Source: Vitis vinifera (Eukaryota; Streptophyta; Magnoliopsida; Vitales; Vitaceae). From it: a DNA stretch of 64,000 nt. The DNA lies in NCBI RefSeq assembly GCF_030704535.1, contig NC_081822.1, positions 16,680,501 to 16,744,500 on the forward strand, read 5' to 3'. Every line of letters begins with the position of its first letter. Position 1 is the stretch's first letter. This document shows, one piece after another, positions 42,059 to 55,000 of this stretch. Below the pieces are notes generated by a model. The model was not told where the DNA came from. It saw only the letters and a program-made list of their open reading frames with translations, and ran no database searches. The position numbers and the translations under genes were made by a program.

Positions 42059-42922
42059 GATGAGCGGCTAGGCTCTTTGTCTCTTGGAGTAAAGAAAGTC
42101 GGGTAAGTTTCCTCATGCATAAATTGGAAGTTTTGTTGTTTTAGTTTTTAATGAAGAAAAAGTATGACCCGTTAATGGTTTTTATCTTTTCAGTTAACTT
42201 AGAACGCCTTTAACTCACCTGGGCCAACACTTGATAAGGCAAGTGATCTCCGTTCATTGAGATGCACTAGGTTATCTTTTGAGAGCCTTTGGGAGGTGGT
42301 TTGAAGGTAGGATTTTCTAGAATAGCCAACACTTGGTAAGCTTTTGGACTCTAAGGAGACATCCATTAGTTATCTCTTGCAAGCTTGAGAAAGGAAGTCC
42401 AAAGTTAAAGATCACCTTGAATGGCAAATGCTAGGTAAGAGGCACGAGCCATTGCAAGGTGCATCAGTGAGAGGGATTTAGTGTTTGAACCCATTACGGG
42501 GAAGCATCTGTACCACACCGGTTAGAGAATTAACTATATGTTAATTCTCTAATGCGAGGAAAAGAAACAAGTGACTGGAACTCTCCTTTTTGTATAAGGA
42601 ACCTGAACCTAGTGATCTAAACTCCAAGAAACATTTTTCTTTGTAAGTAAAATCAGTTACTATTTTTGGTTAGTTTAAAACCAAACCTTTTTCATTTAAA
42701 CATCTTTATGTTTTCTTTTAAAGCTAGCCTTGAAATGAAAAGACACCAATTCAACTTTGAATTAATATCAATTGTAGAGTGAAAACCCATCCCAGTGAAC
42801 GACCCTAGAGCCACTATGCTATGCTAGCTAAGGCTATCCTAGTACATGGTGTAATAGGTTATAAATTTTGTTGATTACTCCCTGAGGACCACAATCAAGG
42901 GACACCAGCTGGACACGAATCA

Positions 42923-42984
42923 AATGGCACCACTATCAGGGACCATTGAGAGGACATGAATCAGCTGAGACACCAATTGGGAAC
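42923..42984 (+). mobile_element. Primer-binding-like site and start of the internal region, then a second copy of the LTR end
   Basis: Two bases after the LTR terminus, 42925-42942 resembles, in decayed form, the tRNA-Asp-type primer-binding site known from Athila-like elements. The next stretch, about 42950-42984 (AGGACATGAATCAGCTGAGA and following), looks like a diverged repeat of the last 40 bp of the LTR (42883-42922). The hexamer array starts directly after it. This is a remnant of an LTR element and carries no coding sequence. Confidence 0.6.
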
Positions 42985-43002
42985 GAACCATTACCGTTAT
43001 TG

Positions 43003-43114
43003 TTACCGTTACTTTTACCATCACCATTATCGTTATCGTTACTATTTCCGTTATTGTTACCGTCACTGATACCATTACTGTCACCATTAATGTTACCATG
43101 ACTGTTACCCTCAC
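43003..43114 (+). repeat. Right copy of the 111-bp segment flanking the LTR
   Basis: Partner of 40879-40989. Array sequence continues to the right of this copy but is interrupted by the LTR in the left copy, so the right copy may preserve the arrangement before insertion. Confidence 0.8.
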
Positions 43115-43305
43115 CATCACTGTCACCATCATAGTCACCAATACCGTTACCGCCATCGTTACCCTTACCATCCCCGTTACCATTATCGTCACCGTTATCG
43201 TTACCATTATCGTCACCGTTATAATTCCATTATTGTCACCGTTATCCTTACCGTTACCATTACTTTCATAATTAGTATGACTGTTATCAATTAAGTTACT
43301 ATCAC

Positions 43306-44618
43306 CATCACTGTGACTGTTACCATTACTGTCAATGTTGCTCTAATCATCACCATTACCATTACAGTTATCATTTCCATTATCGTTATCGTGTACGTTA
43401 TCGTCACCATTATCATTACGCTGACCGTCCCCATTACCATTACAGTCATAGTTATCATCACCGTTACTAATACCATTACCATGACCATTCTCGTCACCGT
43501 TACCGTCATTGTTACTGTAAACTTTACCATGACCGTGACCGTGACCGTTATCGTCACCAGTACCGTAACCATCACCGTTACCGTCACTATTATTGTTACC
43601 ATTACTGTTACCATAATAATTACCATTATCGTTAATATTACCGTGACCGTTACCATTACCGTTATCGTTACCGTTACAGTGATCGTCACCATTACCACTA
43701 TCGTTACTGCTTCTACCACTGTCACCCTAATCGTTACCGTCACTATTACCATCACCGCTACAGTCACCATCATCGTTACTGTTACTGTCACCGTCACCAT
43801 TACAATTACCATTACTCTCACCGTCATTGTTACCATCACCATAACCGTTAACGTCACTATTACTATCACGGTTACCGTTATTGTCACCGTCACCGTCACT
43901 GTTACTATTATCGTTATGATAACCATCACCGTTATTGTTACTGTCATCGTCACCATTATTGCTACTGTTACTGTTACCATCACCATAACCGTTACCGTGA
44001 CCATTATCGAGAGTGTTATCGTTACCCTCACTATAAACGTTATCGTTACCATTACTGTCATCGTTACCGTTAGCGTCACCATTACTTTTACCATCACAGT
44101 GACCATCACCATGATTGACACTATTATCGTCACCGTTACCATCATCATTAACGTCACTGTGACCGTCACCATCACCGTTATCGTCACTATCACCGTCACC
44201 GTTATTGTCACCATTACCATCATTGTTACCGTCATCGTTACCATAACCATCACCATTACCGTTATCATAATCGTTATTGTCACCCTTACCGTCACCGTTA
44301 CCATCATCATCACTGTTATCATCACCATTACCATTACCGTTACCATCACCATCAACGTTACTTTTATCGTTATCATTACCGTTATCGTAGTTATTAGTGT
44401 CACTGTTATCGTCACCATTACCATCACCGTTATCGTCACCGTCACCATCATCGTAACTGTTACCGTCATCATTACCATCACCGTTACCGTGACCTTCTAC
44501 GTAATCGTCACCGTTACCATCACCGTCACCATACCATCATCATGACCATTATCGTCCGCTTTTCCGTTAAAGTTACCGTCATCATCACCGTCATCGTTAT
44601 TGTTACTGTTATCATCAT
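43306..44618 (+). repeat. Young intra-array duplication, copy 1 (long form)
   Basis: 43306-43908 matches 49390-50010, and 44477-44618 matches the sequence up to 50150. Over the first 603 bp I find three single-base differences (43373/49457, 43415/49499, 43488/49572), all transitions, plus 18 extra bases in the other copy. The 568 bp at 43909-44476 are present only here. Confidence 0.9.
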
Positions 44619-47600
44619 CGTCACCGTCACCATCACCGTAACTGTTACCGTCATCGTTACCGTCACCGTTGCCGTTATCGTCACAATTACAATTACCATT
44701 ACTGTTACCATCACCGTTACTGTCACCGTTACCATCACCGTTACCGTTACCGTCATCGTTATTGTTACCGTCACCGTTACCGTCATCGTTACCGTTACCG
44801 TCACCGTTATCGTCACCGTTACTATCACTGTTATCGTCACCGTTACCGTCACCGTTACCGTTATTGTTATCGTCACTGTGATTGTCACCATTATCGTTAC
44901 TGTTAAAGTTTCTGTCACCGTTACTGCTATCGTTACTATCACCGTTAATGTTACTGTTACCTTTACTGTTACCATTACAATTACTGTTACCGTCATTGTC
45001 ACTCTCACCATCATAGTCACTAACTCCGTCATTGCCACCGTGACCGTTACTATCACTATTATCGTCACTATTACCGTCAACGTCACCGTTACCCTTACCA
45101 TCACTGCTATCGATACCATCACCGTTATCATTATCGTTACCGTTACCATTATCGTTACCGTTACCGTCATCGTCACCAGTACCATTATTGTCACCGTTAC
45201 AGTCACCATTACCATTAGCGTGTCTGTAACTATCACCATTACCATTATTGTTTCTATTATTGTTATCGTCACCATCACCATTACTCTAACTGTTACCATA
45301 ATCTTTACCATCATCATGATCGTTACTGTAACCGTTACGATTACCGTCACCATTACCGTCATAATTATCACCACCCTCACCGTTACCGTCACCATCACCG
45401 TTACCATCACCGTTTCATTCACCGTGACCGTGACTGTTACTGTTATCATCACCGTTATTGTTACCATTATCATCACAATTACCGTTACAGTTACTGTCAT
45501 AGTTACCATCACTGTTATCGCTACTGTCACTGTGACCGTCACCGTTACTGTTATCGTTATCGTCACCATCACTGTTACTGTTACTGTCATCATCACAGTC
45601 ACCATTACCGATACCGTCAACTTTACTGTTATTGTCATCATTATCATTAGTATCACCGTTACTGTCACTCTGACCAATACCGTCACCATTATCATCACCA
45701 TCACTGTGATCGTGATTGTTACCCTCACATTACCATCACCGTCCCTATTATCATTACCATCACCGTCATCGTCACCATTACCGTCACTGATACCGTTATC
45801 ATTATCACTACTCTCATCATTACTATCATTGTTACCAATACAATAAGCATTACAGTCATCGTCGTCGTCACCATCACCATCATCGTTATTGATACCATTA
45901 CCGTTACAGTGACCATCATCATAATCGCCATTACTGTCACCGTTACAGTCACCGCCACCGTTATAGTCACCATTACCGTCATCATTACAATCACCATTAC
46001 AATTACCGTCATCGTTTCCATCACCGTTACCGTTACCATTACTGTCACTATGACCGTCACCGTCACCGTTACTGTCACCATCACTATTACCATTACCGTC
46101 ACCATCACAATCACCATTATCGTCACTATTATCGTCAATATCACTGTTACCATCATTGTTGCCATTACCGTCGCTGTTATCATTACCGTCATCATAATCG
46201 TGATCGTTATCATCACCATTACCATTACCGTGAGCGTGATCGTTACCATTTCCATCACCATTACCGTTACCATTAAAGTTGCCATCACCATTACCATCAC
46301 CATTATCGTTACCGTTATCATTACCGTCATCGTCAAACTCACCATCATAGTCACCAATACCGTTACCATTACCATCACCATCTCTTTAATTGCCATTACT
46401 GTCACGTTCACCGTTACCATCACCATTACCATCACTGTTACCGTCACCGTCGTCGTTACCGTCACCGCCACCATTATCATCACCATGACCGTTATCATTA
46501 CCATTGCCATTACCGTGACCGTTACCGTCGCAGTAACTGTCACTGTTACCATTACCGTTATCGTCACCTATATCGTTACAGTCATCGTTACCATTACCGT
46601 CACCGTTACTGTTACCGTAATCGTGAACATTATCATCGCTGTTACCGTTACCGTGACTATCACCGTTACCATCACCGTTACTGTCACTGTTACCATAACC
46701 ATTACCGTCACCATTACCATCACCATTACCGTTACCAATACCGTCACCGTTACTGTCACTGTTATCGTTATCGTCACCGTTACTGTCACTGTTACCGTTA
46801 CCGTCACCGTTACCGTGATCGTTACCGTTACCGTCATAGAGACCATCACCGTTATCGTCACTATCATACTCATCATTACTGTTTTCGTTACTATCATGGT
46901 TACCGTTACTATCACCATTACCGTCACTATTACTGTCAACATCATCATTACCGTTATTGTCACCATTACCGTTACCGTCACCATTACTGTTACCATCACC
47001 GTTACCGTTACCGTCACTGTTATCGTTACTATCACCATTATCATTACCAACACCGTTATCGTTATTGTTACCGTTACCATTACTGTTACTGTATTCGATA
47101 CTGTTGTCACTGTTACCATGACCGTTACCGTCACCGTAACTATTACCTTAACCGTTACTATCACCGTCAATTACCCTTATTGTCATCGTCATCGTTATGA
47201 TTATCATTACCGTAACCATAACCGTTAAAATGACCGTTACTGTGAGCGTTACCATCACCGTAACCGTAACCGTTACCGTCACTGTTACTGTCACTGTTAC
47301 AGTTACCTTTACAGTTAGCGTAATTTTTACCATCACCGTTACAGTTACAGTTATTGTAACCATTATAGTTACCATTACCGTCACTGTCACCATTACCATC
47401 ACAGTTACTGTGACCATTATTGTGACCATGACCGTTACCATCACCATTACCATTCCTGTCACCTTTACCGTGACCGTGACCGTTTTCGTCCCCGTTACCA
47501 TTGCCATTACTGTTACTATTTCCGTTACCGTCGTAGTAACCGTAACTGTTGCCGTTACCGTTATCATCACCATTACCATTATTGTTACCGTTACCATCAC

Positions 47601-49389
47601 CATTATCGTTACTGTAATCGTGAACGTTATCATCACCATTACAGTTACTGTGATCGTCCCCATTACCGTTATCGTCATCGTTACCATCACCGTTATCATT
47701 AGCGTTACCATTACCATTACTGTCACTGTTACCGTTACTATCATCGTTATCGTCATCGTTACCATTACTATCACCGTTACCATCCCTTTTATAGTTACTA
47801 TCATCGTTACCGTTACTATCACCGTCACCGTTACCATCACCGTCACCGTTATCATTACCAACACTGTTATTGTTATCATTACAGTTACCATTACTACTAG
47901 CGTCTGTTACCGTCTTCGATACTGTTATTGTCACCATTACCGTGACCATTACCGTAACTATTACCATAACTGTTATTATCACCGTGACTGTTACAATTAC
48001 CATTATTGTCACCATGACCATTACGATTATCGTTACCGTAACCATAACTGTTAAAGTGACTGTTACTGTGAAAGTTATAATTATCGTCACTGTTACCATT
48101 ATTGTCACAGTCACCATTACAGTTATTGTCACCATAATTGTTACCGTAACCATTACCATAATCGTTACTGTCACCATCACCATCACCGTTTCCATCATCG
48201 ATACAATTTCTATTTTCGTTACTATTACCATCATCGTTACTGTCTCTTTTACAGTTTCCATTACTATTAGCGTCACTGTTACTGTTACCTATACGTTATC
48301 ATTATTTTTACCATCATTGTTGTTACCATTACTATTACCATTATCGTCACTGTTATCGTCAATATCACTATTACCGTCACTGTTGCCATTACCGTCACTA
48401 TGATCATTGCCGTCATCGTAATCATGATCGTTATCATCACCATTACAGTGACCGTTACCATTTCCATCACCATTACCGTTACCATTAAAATTACCATCAC
48501 CATTACCGTCACCATTATCATTACTGTTATCATTATCGTCACCGTCAAACTCACCATCATAGTAACCAATACCATTACCATCATCGTTACCGTTATTATT
48601 ACCGTTACCATCACCGTTATCGTTATTGTTACCGTTACCATTACCGTTACTGTCCGCGATACTGTTATCTTCACCATTAACATTACCGTCACCGTAACTA
48701 TTACCATAATTGTTACCATCATCGTTATCATTACCGTCACCGTTATAATCACAGTTACTATTACTGCCTCTGTTACCGTCACCGTTACCATCACCGTTAT
48801 CGTTATAGTTATTGTTTCAATTATTATTATCATCACCATTACCGTTATCGTGATTGTTACCATCACCATTACCTTGACCGTGATTGTTACTGTAACCGTC
48901 ATCGTTACCATCACCGTGACCATGACCATCACAGTTATCACCACACTCACCTTCACCGTTACCATCACTGTTTCAATCATCGTGTTCGTCACCATTACCA
49001 TGACTATTACTATTACCATTACTATTACTATTACCATCACCATTACAATAATCATTATTGTTACCATCATCGTTATCATTATTGTCACCGTAACCAATAT
49101 CGTCACCATGAATGTGACCATTATTATGATTGTGATTGTTACCATCACCGTCACTGTTACCATTACTCTCATCATTCTATGACAGTTACAGATACAGTGA
49201 CCGTTACTGTCATCATTACCGTGACCGTTACTATTACTATTACCATTACCATTACAGTCATCATAACCGTCACCGTCACCGTTATTGTTACCATTTTGTT
49301 ACCGTGACCATCATTGTAATTGCCATTACTGTCACTGTCACCGTTCCCGTTACCGTCACTGTCGTCGTTACCATCACCGTCACCATTAT

Positions 49390-50150
49390 CATCACTGTGA
49401 CTGTTACCATTACTGTCAATGTTGCTCTAATCATCACCATTACCATTACAGTTATCGTTTCCATTATCGTTATCGTGTACGTTATCGTCACCATTATCGT
49501 TACGCTGACCGTCCCCATTACCATTACAGTCATAGTTATCATCACCGTTACTAATACCATTACCATGACCACTCTCGTCACCGTTACCGTCATTGTTACT
49601 GTAAACTTTACCATGACCGTGACCGTGACCGTTATCGTCACCAGTACCGTAACCATCACCGTTACCGTCACTATTATTGTTACCATTACTGTTACCGTTA
49701 CCATTACTGTCACCATAATAATTACCATTATCGTTAATATTACCGTGACCGTTACCATTACCGTTATCGTTACCGTTACAGTGATCGTCACCATTACCAC
49801 TATCGTTACTGCTTCTACCACTGTCACCCTAATCGTTACCGTCACTATTACCATCACCGCTACAGTCACCATCATCGTTACTGTTACTGTCACCGTCACC
49901 ATTACAATTACCATTACTCTCACCGTCATTGTTACCATCACCATAACCGTTAACGTCACTATTACTATCACGGTTACCGTTATTGTCACCGTCACCGTCA
50001 CTGTTACTATCACCGTTACCGTGACCTTCTACGTAATCGTCACCGTTACCATCACCGTCACCATACCATCATCATGACCATTATCGTCCGCTTTTCCGTT
50101 AAAGTTACCGTCATCATCACCGTCATCGTTATTGTTACTGTTATCATCAT
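49390..50150 (+). repeat. Young intra-array duplication, copy 2 (short form)
   Basis: Nearly identical to 43306-44618 but lacking 568 bp of its middle, and with an 18-bp (three-hexamer) insertion near 49691. The join lies inside a short shared ATCACCG-like string, as expected for slippage or unequal exchange between similar hexamers. The copies start 6.08 kb apart. Confidence 0.9.
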
Positions 50151-51908
50151 TGTTACCATTACTGTCACCATTATCGTCACTGTTGCTGTTACTGTCACCA
50201 TTACTGTTACTGTCACTGCTGCCATTACCTTCACTGTTACTGTTACTGTCATTGTTATCGTCTTTGTTACTGTTACCGTTACCGTTACTGTTACCATTAC
50301 CATCACCGTTACCGTTACCATCACCGTTAACATTATCGTTACCGTTACCATCCCCATCACCATCACCCTTACTGATACCGTTATAGTCACCATCACCATC
50401 ATTGTCACCGTTACTGTTACCGTCACCGTAACCGTTATCGTCACTATTACCGTCACCTTTATCATTGTAGTCACTATTACCGTCACCATTTCCGTCATCG
50501 TTACCGTTATAATTACCGTTACTGTTATTGTTACTGTCACCATTTCCGTTACCGTTACCATTACCATCATCGTAACCATTACCATCACCATTACTGTAAC
50601 CATAACCGTTATCGTCATTGTTACCGTAACTGTTATAATAATCGTAATCGTCACCATTAGCATTACTGTTACTGTCACAGTCACCATTACCAGCACCGTT
50701 ACCGTTATCATCACTGTTACTGTTACTATCACCATTATCGTCACAGTTACGGTTACCATCAGCGTCACCATCACCCTTACCTTTATTGTTATGGTCACCA
50801 TCATCGTTATTGTTACCGTTAAAGTTACAGTCACCCTAACCATTATCATAACCGTTATCATTATCGTTACCGTCACCATTATCATCACTTTCAACGTTAC
50901 CGTTATTGTTTCCGTTATTGTTACCATCATTGATAGCATTACCGTTACTGTTACCATCACAGTAACTATAATTGTCACTGTTACCGTCACCATAACCATT
51001 ACCGTTACCATCATCATAATCGTTATCGTCACTGTTACCGTCACCGTCACTGTTACCGTCATTGTCACCTTTACCCTCACTGTTTCCGTTATCGTTTTCA
51101 TCACCGTTACTGTCATCGTTGTTGTTACCATTACCGTTACTATTACCGTCACAATTACCATTACCATTACCGTTATTGTTACTACGACTATCACTGTTAC
51201 TATTTCCGTCACACTTATCTCACCTGTTACCATAATCATTATCGTAACCGTTACTATCACCATTACCATTACCGTCATATTTACCGTCACAGTTATCATC
51301 ACCGTTACCATAATCGTGACTATGACCATTACCACCACTATCACCGTGACCGTTATCGTTACCCTTATTGTTACTGTCACCGTCACCGAAACCATTACCA
51401 TCACCATTATCGTCATCATTACCGTCACCGTCACCGTTACCTTGAGCATGAGCATGACCGTTATTGTCACCGTCACCATTACAATCACCGTTTTCGTCAC
51501 TGTTACCATCACTAATATCGTCCCAATTACCCTGACCGTTACCGTTACTGTCACTGTCACCGTTATTGTTACCGTCACCGTTACCGTTACCATTACTATT
51601 ACTATTATTGTCACCATTACCGTGACCGTTACCATTACCGTTACAGTCACCGTCACTATCATCGTAACTGTTACCATCACCATTACCATCACTATTAGCT
51701 TCACCGTTACCGTTACCATTTCTATCACCATTACCGTCACCGTTACTGTCACCATTACTGTCACCATTTCTCTCACCATTATCTTCATTACCGTCACTGT
51801 TTCTGTTATCGTTACCATGACCATTACCATTACTATTACCATCATTGTTACCATGACCGTTACCATTATGGTTACTAATACTGTTACCGTTACCGTTATC
51901 GTTACCAT

Positions 51909-52080
51909 TACCATTACTGTTACTGTCACGGTTACCGTTACCATTACTGTTACTGTCACTATTATGGTTACCATTACTATTACTGTTACTGTTACTGTCA
52001 CTGTTACGGTTACCATTACCATTACCGTTACTGTCACTGTTATGGTTACCATTACTGTCACTGTTGCGGTTACCGTTACC
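51909..52080 (+). repeat. Variable-length tandem units ending in GGTTACC
   Basis: Successive units of 24 to 42 bp, all multiples of six, start with ACCATTAC and end in YGGTT (CACGGTTACC, TATGGTTACC, TACGGTTACC, TATGGTTACC, TGCGGTTACC). The G at the normally pyrimidine third position is otherwise uncommon, so its repetition marks local amplification. Confidence 0.7.
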
Positions 52081-55000
52081 ATTACTGTTACTATCACCGT
52101 TATTATTACCATTACTGTTACCATTATCATTACCGTCACCGTAACCATTATAGTCACCTTTACCATCACCGTTATTGTGACAGTTGCCATGACCGTGACC
52201 TTTACCTTAACCAGTACCATAACAGTCACTATTACTATTACCGTTATCATCACCGTCACCATTACCATCGCTGTCACTGTCACCATTACCATTATCATAA
52301 CCGTTATCATCACCGTCACTTTTAGCGTCACTGTTACTGTCACTGTAATTGTTACCATTACAGTTACTATTACCGTCACCGTTATCGTGACAGTTATCAT
52401 TACGGTTACAATGACCGTTACAGTGACCGTCACTGTCACCATAACTGATATCATCACTATTACCGTTACAGTGACTATCACCATTACTATTTCCATCACC
52501 GTTATTGTTACCGTCACCGCTACCGTCACCCTTACCGTCACTGTTACCATCACCGTTACTATCACCGTGATTGTTACAATTACTATTATTGACTCCGTCA
52601 CCATTACAATTACCGTTATCGTAACTATAACCGTTAAAGTGACCTTTACCGTGACAGTTACGATTATCATCACAGTTATCATTACCATTATTGTTACCAT
52701 CACCGTTACCGTCACCATTACCATCTCCGTTATCGTCACCATTATCGATACTGTATCTATCACCGTCACAGTCACCATTATCGATATATTACTGTCATTA
52801 TTACCGTCACTGTTACCATTACCGTGACCGTGACCGTTACCGTCATCATGATAATATCGTCACCCTTACCATTATCGTCATTGTTACTGTTACTGTCATC
52901 ATTATCATCAATGTTATAGTCAACATCACTATTACCATCATTGTTGCCATTACCGTCACTATTATTGTTACTGTTATCGTAATCGTGATCGTTATCGTCA
53001 GTATTACCATTACCGTTACCGTTACCGTTTCCATCACCATTACTGTTAAAGTTATCGTCAGCGTTACCGTCATCGTTACCGTTACCTCTACCATCACCGT
53101 TACCGTCACCGTTACCATCACCGTCACTGTCAGCATCATGGTGACCAATACCATTACCGTCACTATTACCGTCAACGTCACCGTTACCGTTACTATCATT
53201 GTTATCAATACCATCACCGTTACCGTTACTGTCACTATTATCAATACCATCACCGTTATTATTATCGTTACCGTTGCCACTACTGTTACCATCTACGACA
53301 CCGTTATCTTCACAATTTTCGTGATCGTTACCGTCATCACCACCGTAATTGTTATCATAACCGTTTCCATTACCGTCACCGTTACAGTCACTGTTACCAT
53401 TATCGTCTCTTTTACCATCATCGTTATTGTTATCGTTATTGTTTCTGTTATTATAACAGTCACCGTTACTCTAACTGTTACCATTACCATTATCGTGATC
53501 ATTACCGTAACCGTAACCATTACCATCATCCTTACCTTAACCGTGACCATTATCGTAACCGTCATAGTTACCGTCACCGTCAACTTTACCATCACCGTCA
53601 TTGTTACTATTACCATCATTGTTACCGTTACTATCACCATAACTAATATCGTCACCGTCACCATTACCGTTATAGTCACCATTACCGTCACTGATACCGT
53701 TACAGTCATTATCATCATTACTATGACTATTACCGATATAGTGAGCGTTACCATCACTATTACCATTACAATCATCCTCACCGTCACCGTTATTGATACC
53801 GTTATCATCACCGTGACCATCACTATAATCGCCATTACTGTCACTGTGACCGTTACCCTCACCATTGTTGTTACCATCACCGACATCGACACTGTTATCG
53901 TCACCGTGATTCTTATTGTTACCATTACCATCATCGTTATCGTCATAGTAACCGTCACCATTACCGTTACCATTATCATCATCGTTACCATTACCGTTAC
54001 TGTCACTGTTATGGTTACCATCATCATTACCATTACCATCACCGTTACCCTTACTGTAATCACACGTTATCATCATCATCACCATCACCATCACCGTTAC
54101 CATTACTATCATTGTTACCATCACCACCATAGTCACCATTACCATTACCGTTACTATCACCGATAAGTCATTATTACTATCAACATCACCATTACCATTA
54201 CAGTCACCGTTACCGTTACCGTTACCATTATTATCATCGTTATCATTACCCACATTGTTATCGTTATCGTTACCGTTACCATTACTATTATCGTCTTCGA
54301 AACTGTTATCATCACAGTTACTGTGATCATTACAGTCATTGTCACCGTAATTATTACCATAACCGTTACTGTCACCATCACCGTTACCATTACCGTCACC
54401 GTTATCATCACCATTACCATTACTCTCATAATTACTATGACTTTTACTGACACAGTGACCGTTACCGTCACCATTACCGTGACCGTCACCGTTACCATCA
54501 TAGTCACTGTTTCCATTACAGTCATAGTTACCGTGATTATTTCTATTATTGTTACCATCACCATTATCATTACTCTAACAGTTACCATTATCGTGATCGT
54601 TATCGTAACTATTACCATCATCGTTACCGTTACAGTCATCGTTACCATGACCATTACCGTCACCAGTATTGTAACAGTCATCGTAACCGTCACCGTTACA
54701 ATTACCATTATTCTCACCGTCATTGTTACCATTACCGTTACCATCACCATAATCATTAACATCACTATTACTGTCACGGTTACCGTTATTGTCATCGGAA
54801 CCATCACCATTACTATTATTGTTACGATAACCATCACCGTTATTGTTACCGTCACCGTCACTGTTATTAGTACCGTCACCGTCACCGTTATTGCTACCGT
54901 TACCGTTATCGTCACCGTTAATATTTCCATCACCATTACCGTGACCGCTACCATTATTGTTATCATTACCGTTACAGTGATTGTCACCATTACCACTACC

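Larger units (their letters stand above)
40993..42922 (+). mobile_element. LTR of an Athila/Tat-like element (Ty3/gypsy fossil)
   Basis: About 1.93 kb. The left end is placed at TGAGTAATTAAC by comparison with the solo LTR; 41020-41070 matches it well (CACTTTTGAGTAGTAGTT, CCAATTAACATATTAAGGACC). The right end is GAATCA (42917-42922), followed by a primer-binding-like site, so this is a 5'-type LTR in + orientation. Its right part is close to 1-686. In order it holds a U3-like region with a dense TCCGGA cluster (41230-41695), a TATA-like site (41874), a hairpin (42037), an internal duplication (42223/42323) and the conserved terminal block. The element is broken: only the LTR and the first bases of the internal region are present, and no protein-coding part is seen. 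Short frames at 41325-41736 come from the TCCGGA-rich part and are not genes. It is old, given its distance from its relatives. Confidence 0.75.

Noticed and set aside
687-42985. One giant retroelement with the 30-kb array as its internal region (LTRs at 1-686 and 31275)
   Set aside because: The LTR at 31275 has its own TTACA duplication on both sides and is much diverged from the first, so it is an independent solo LTR.
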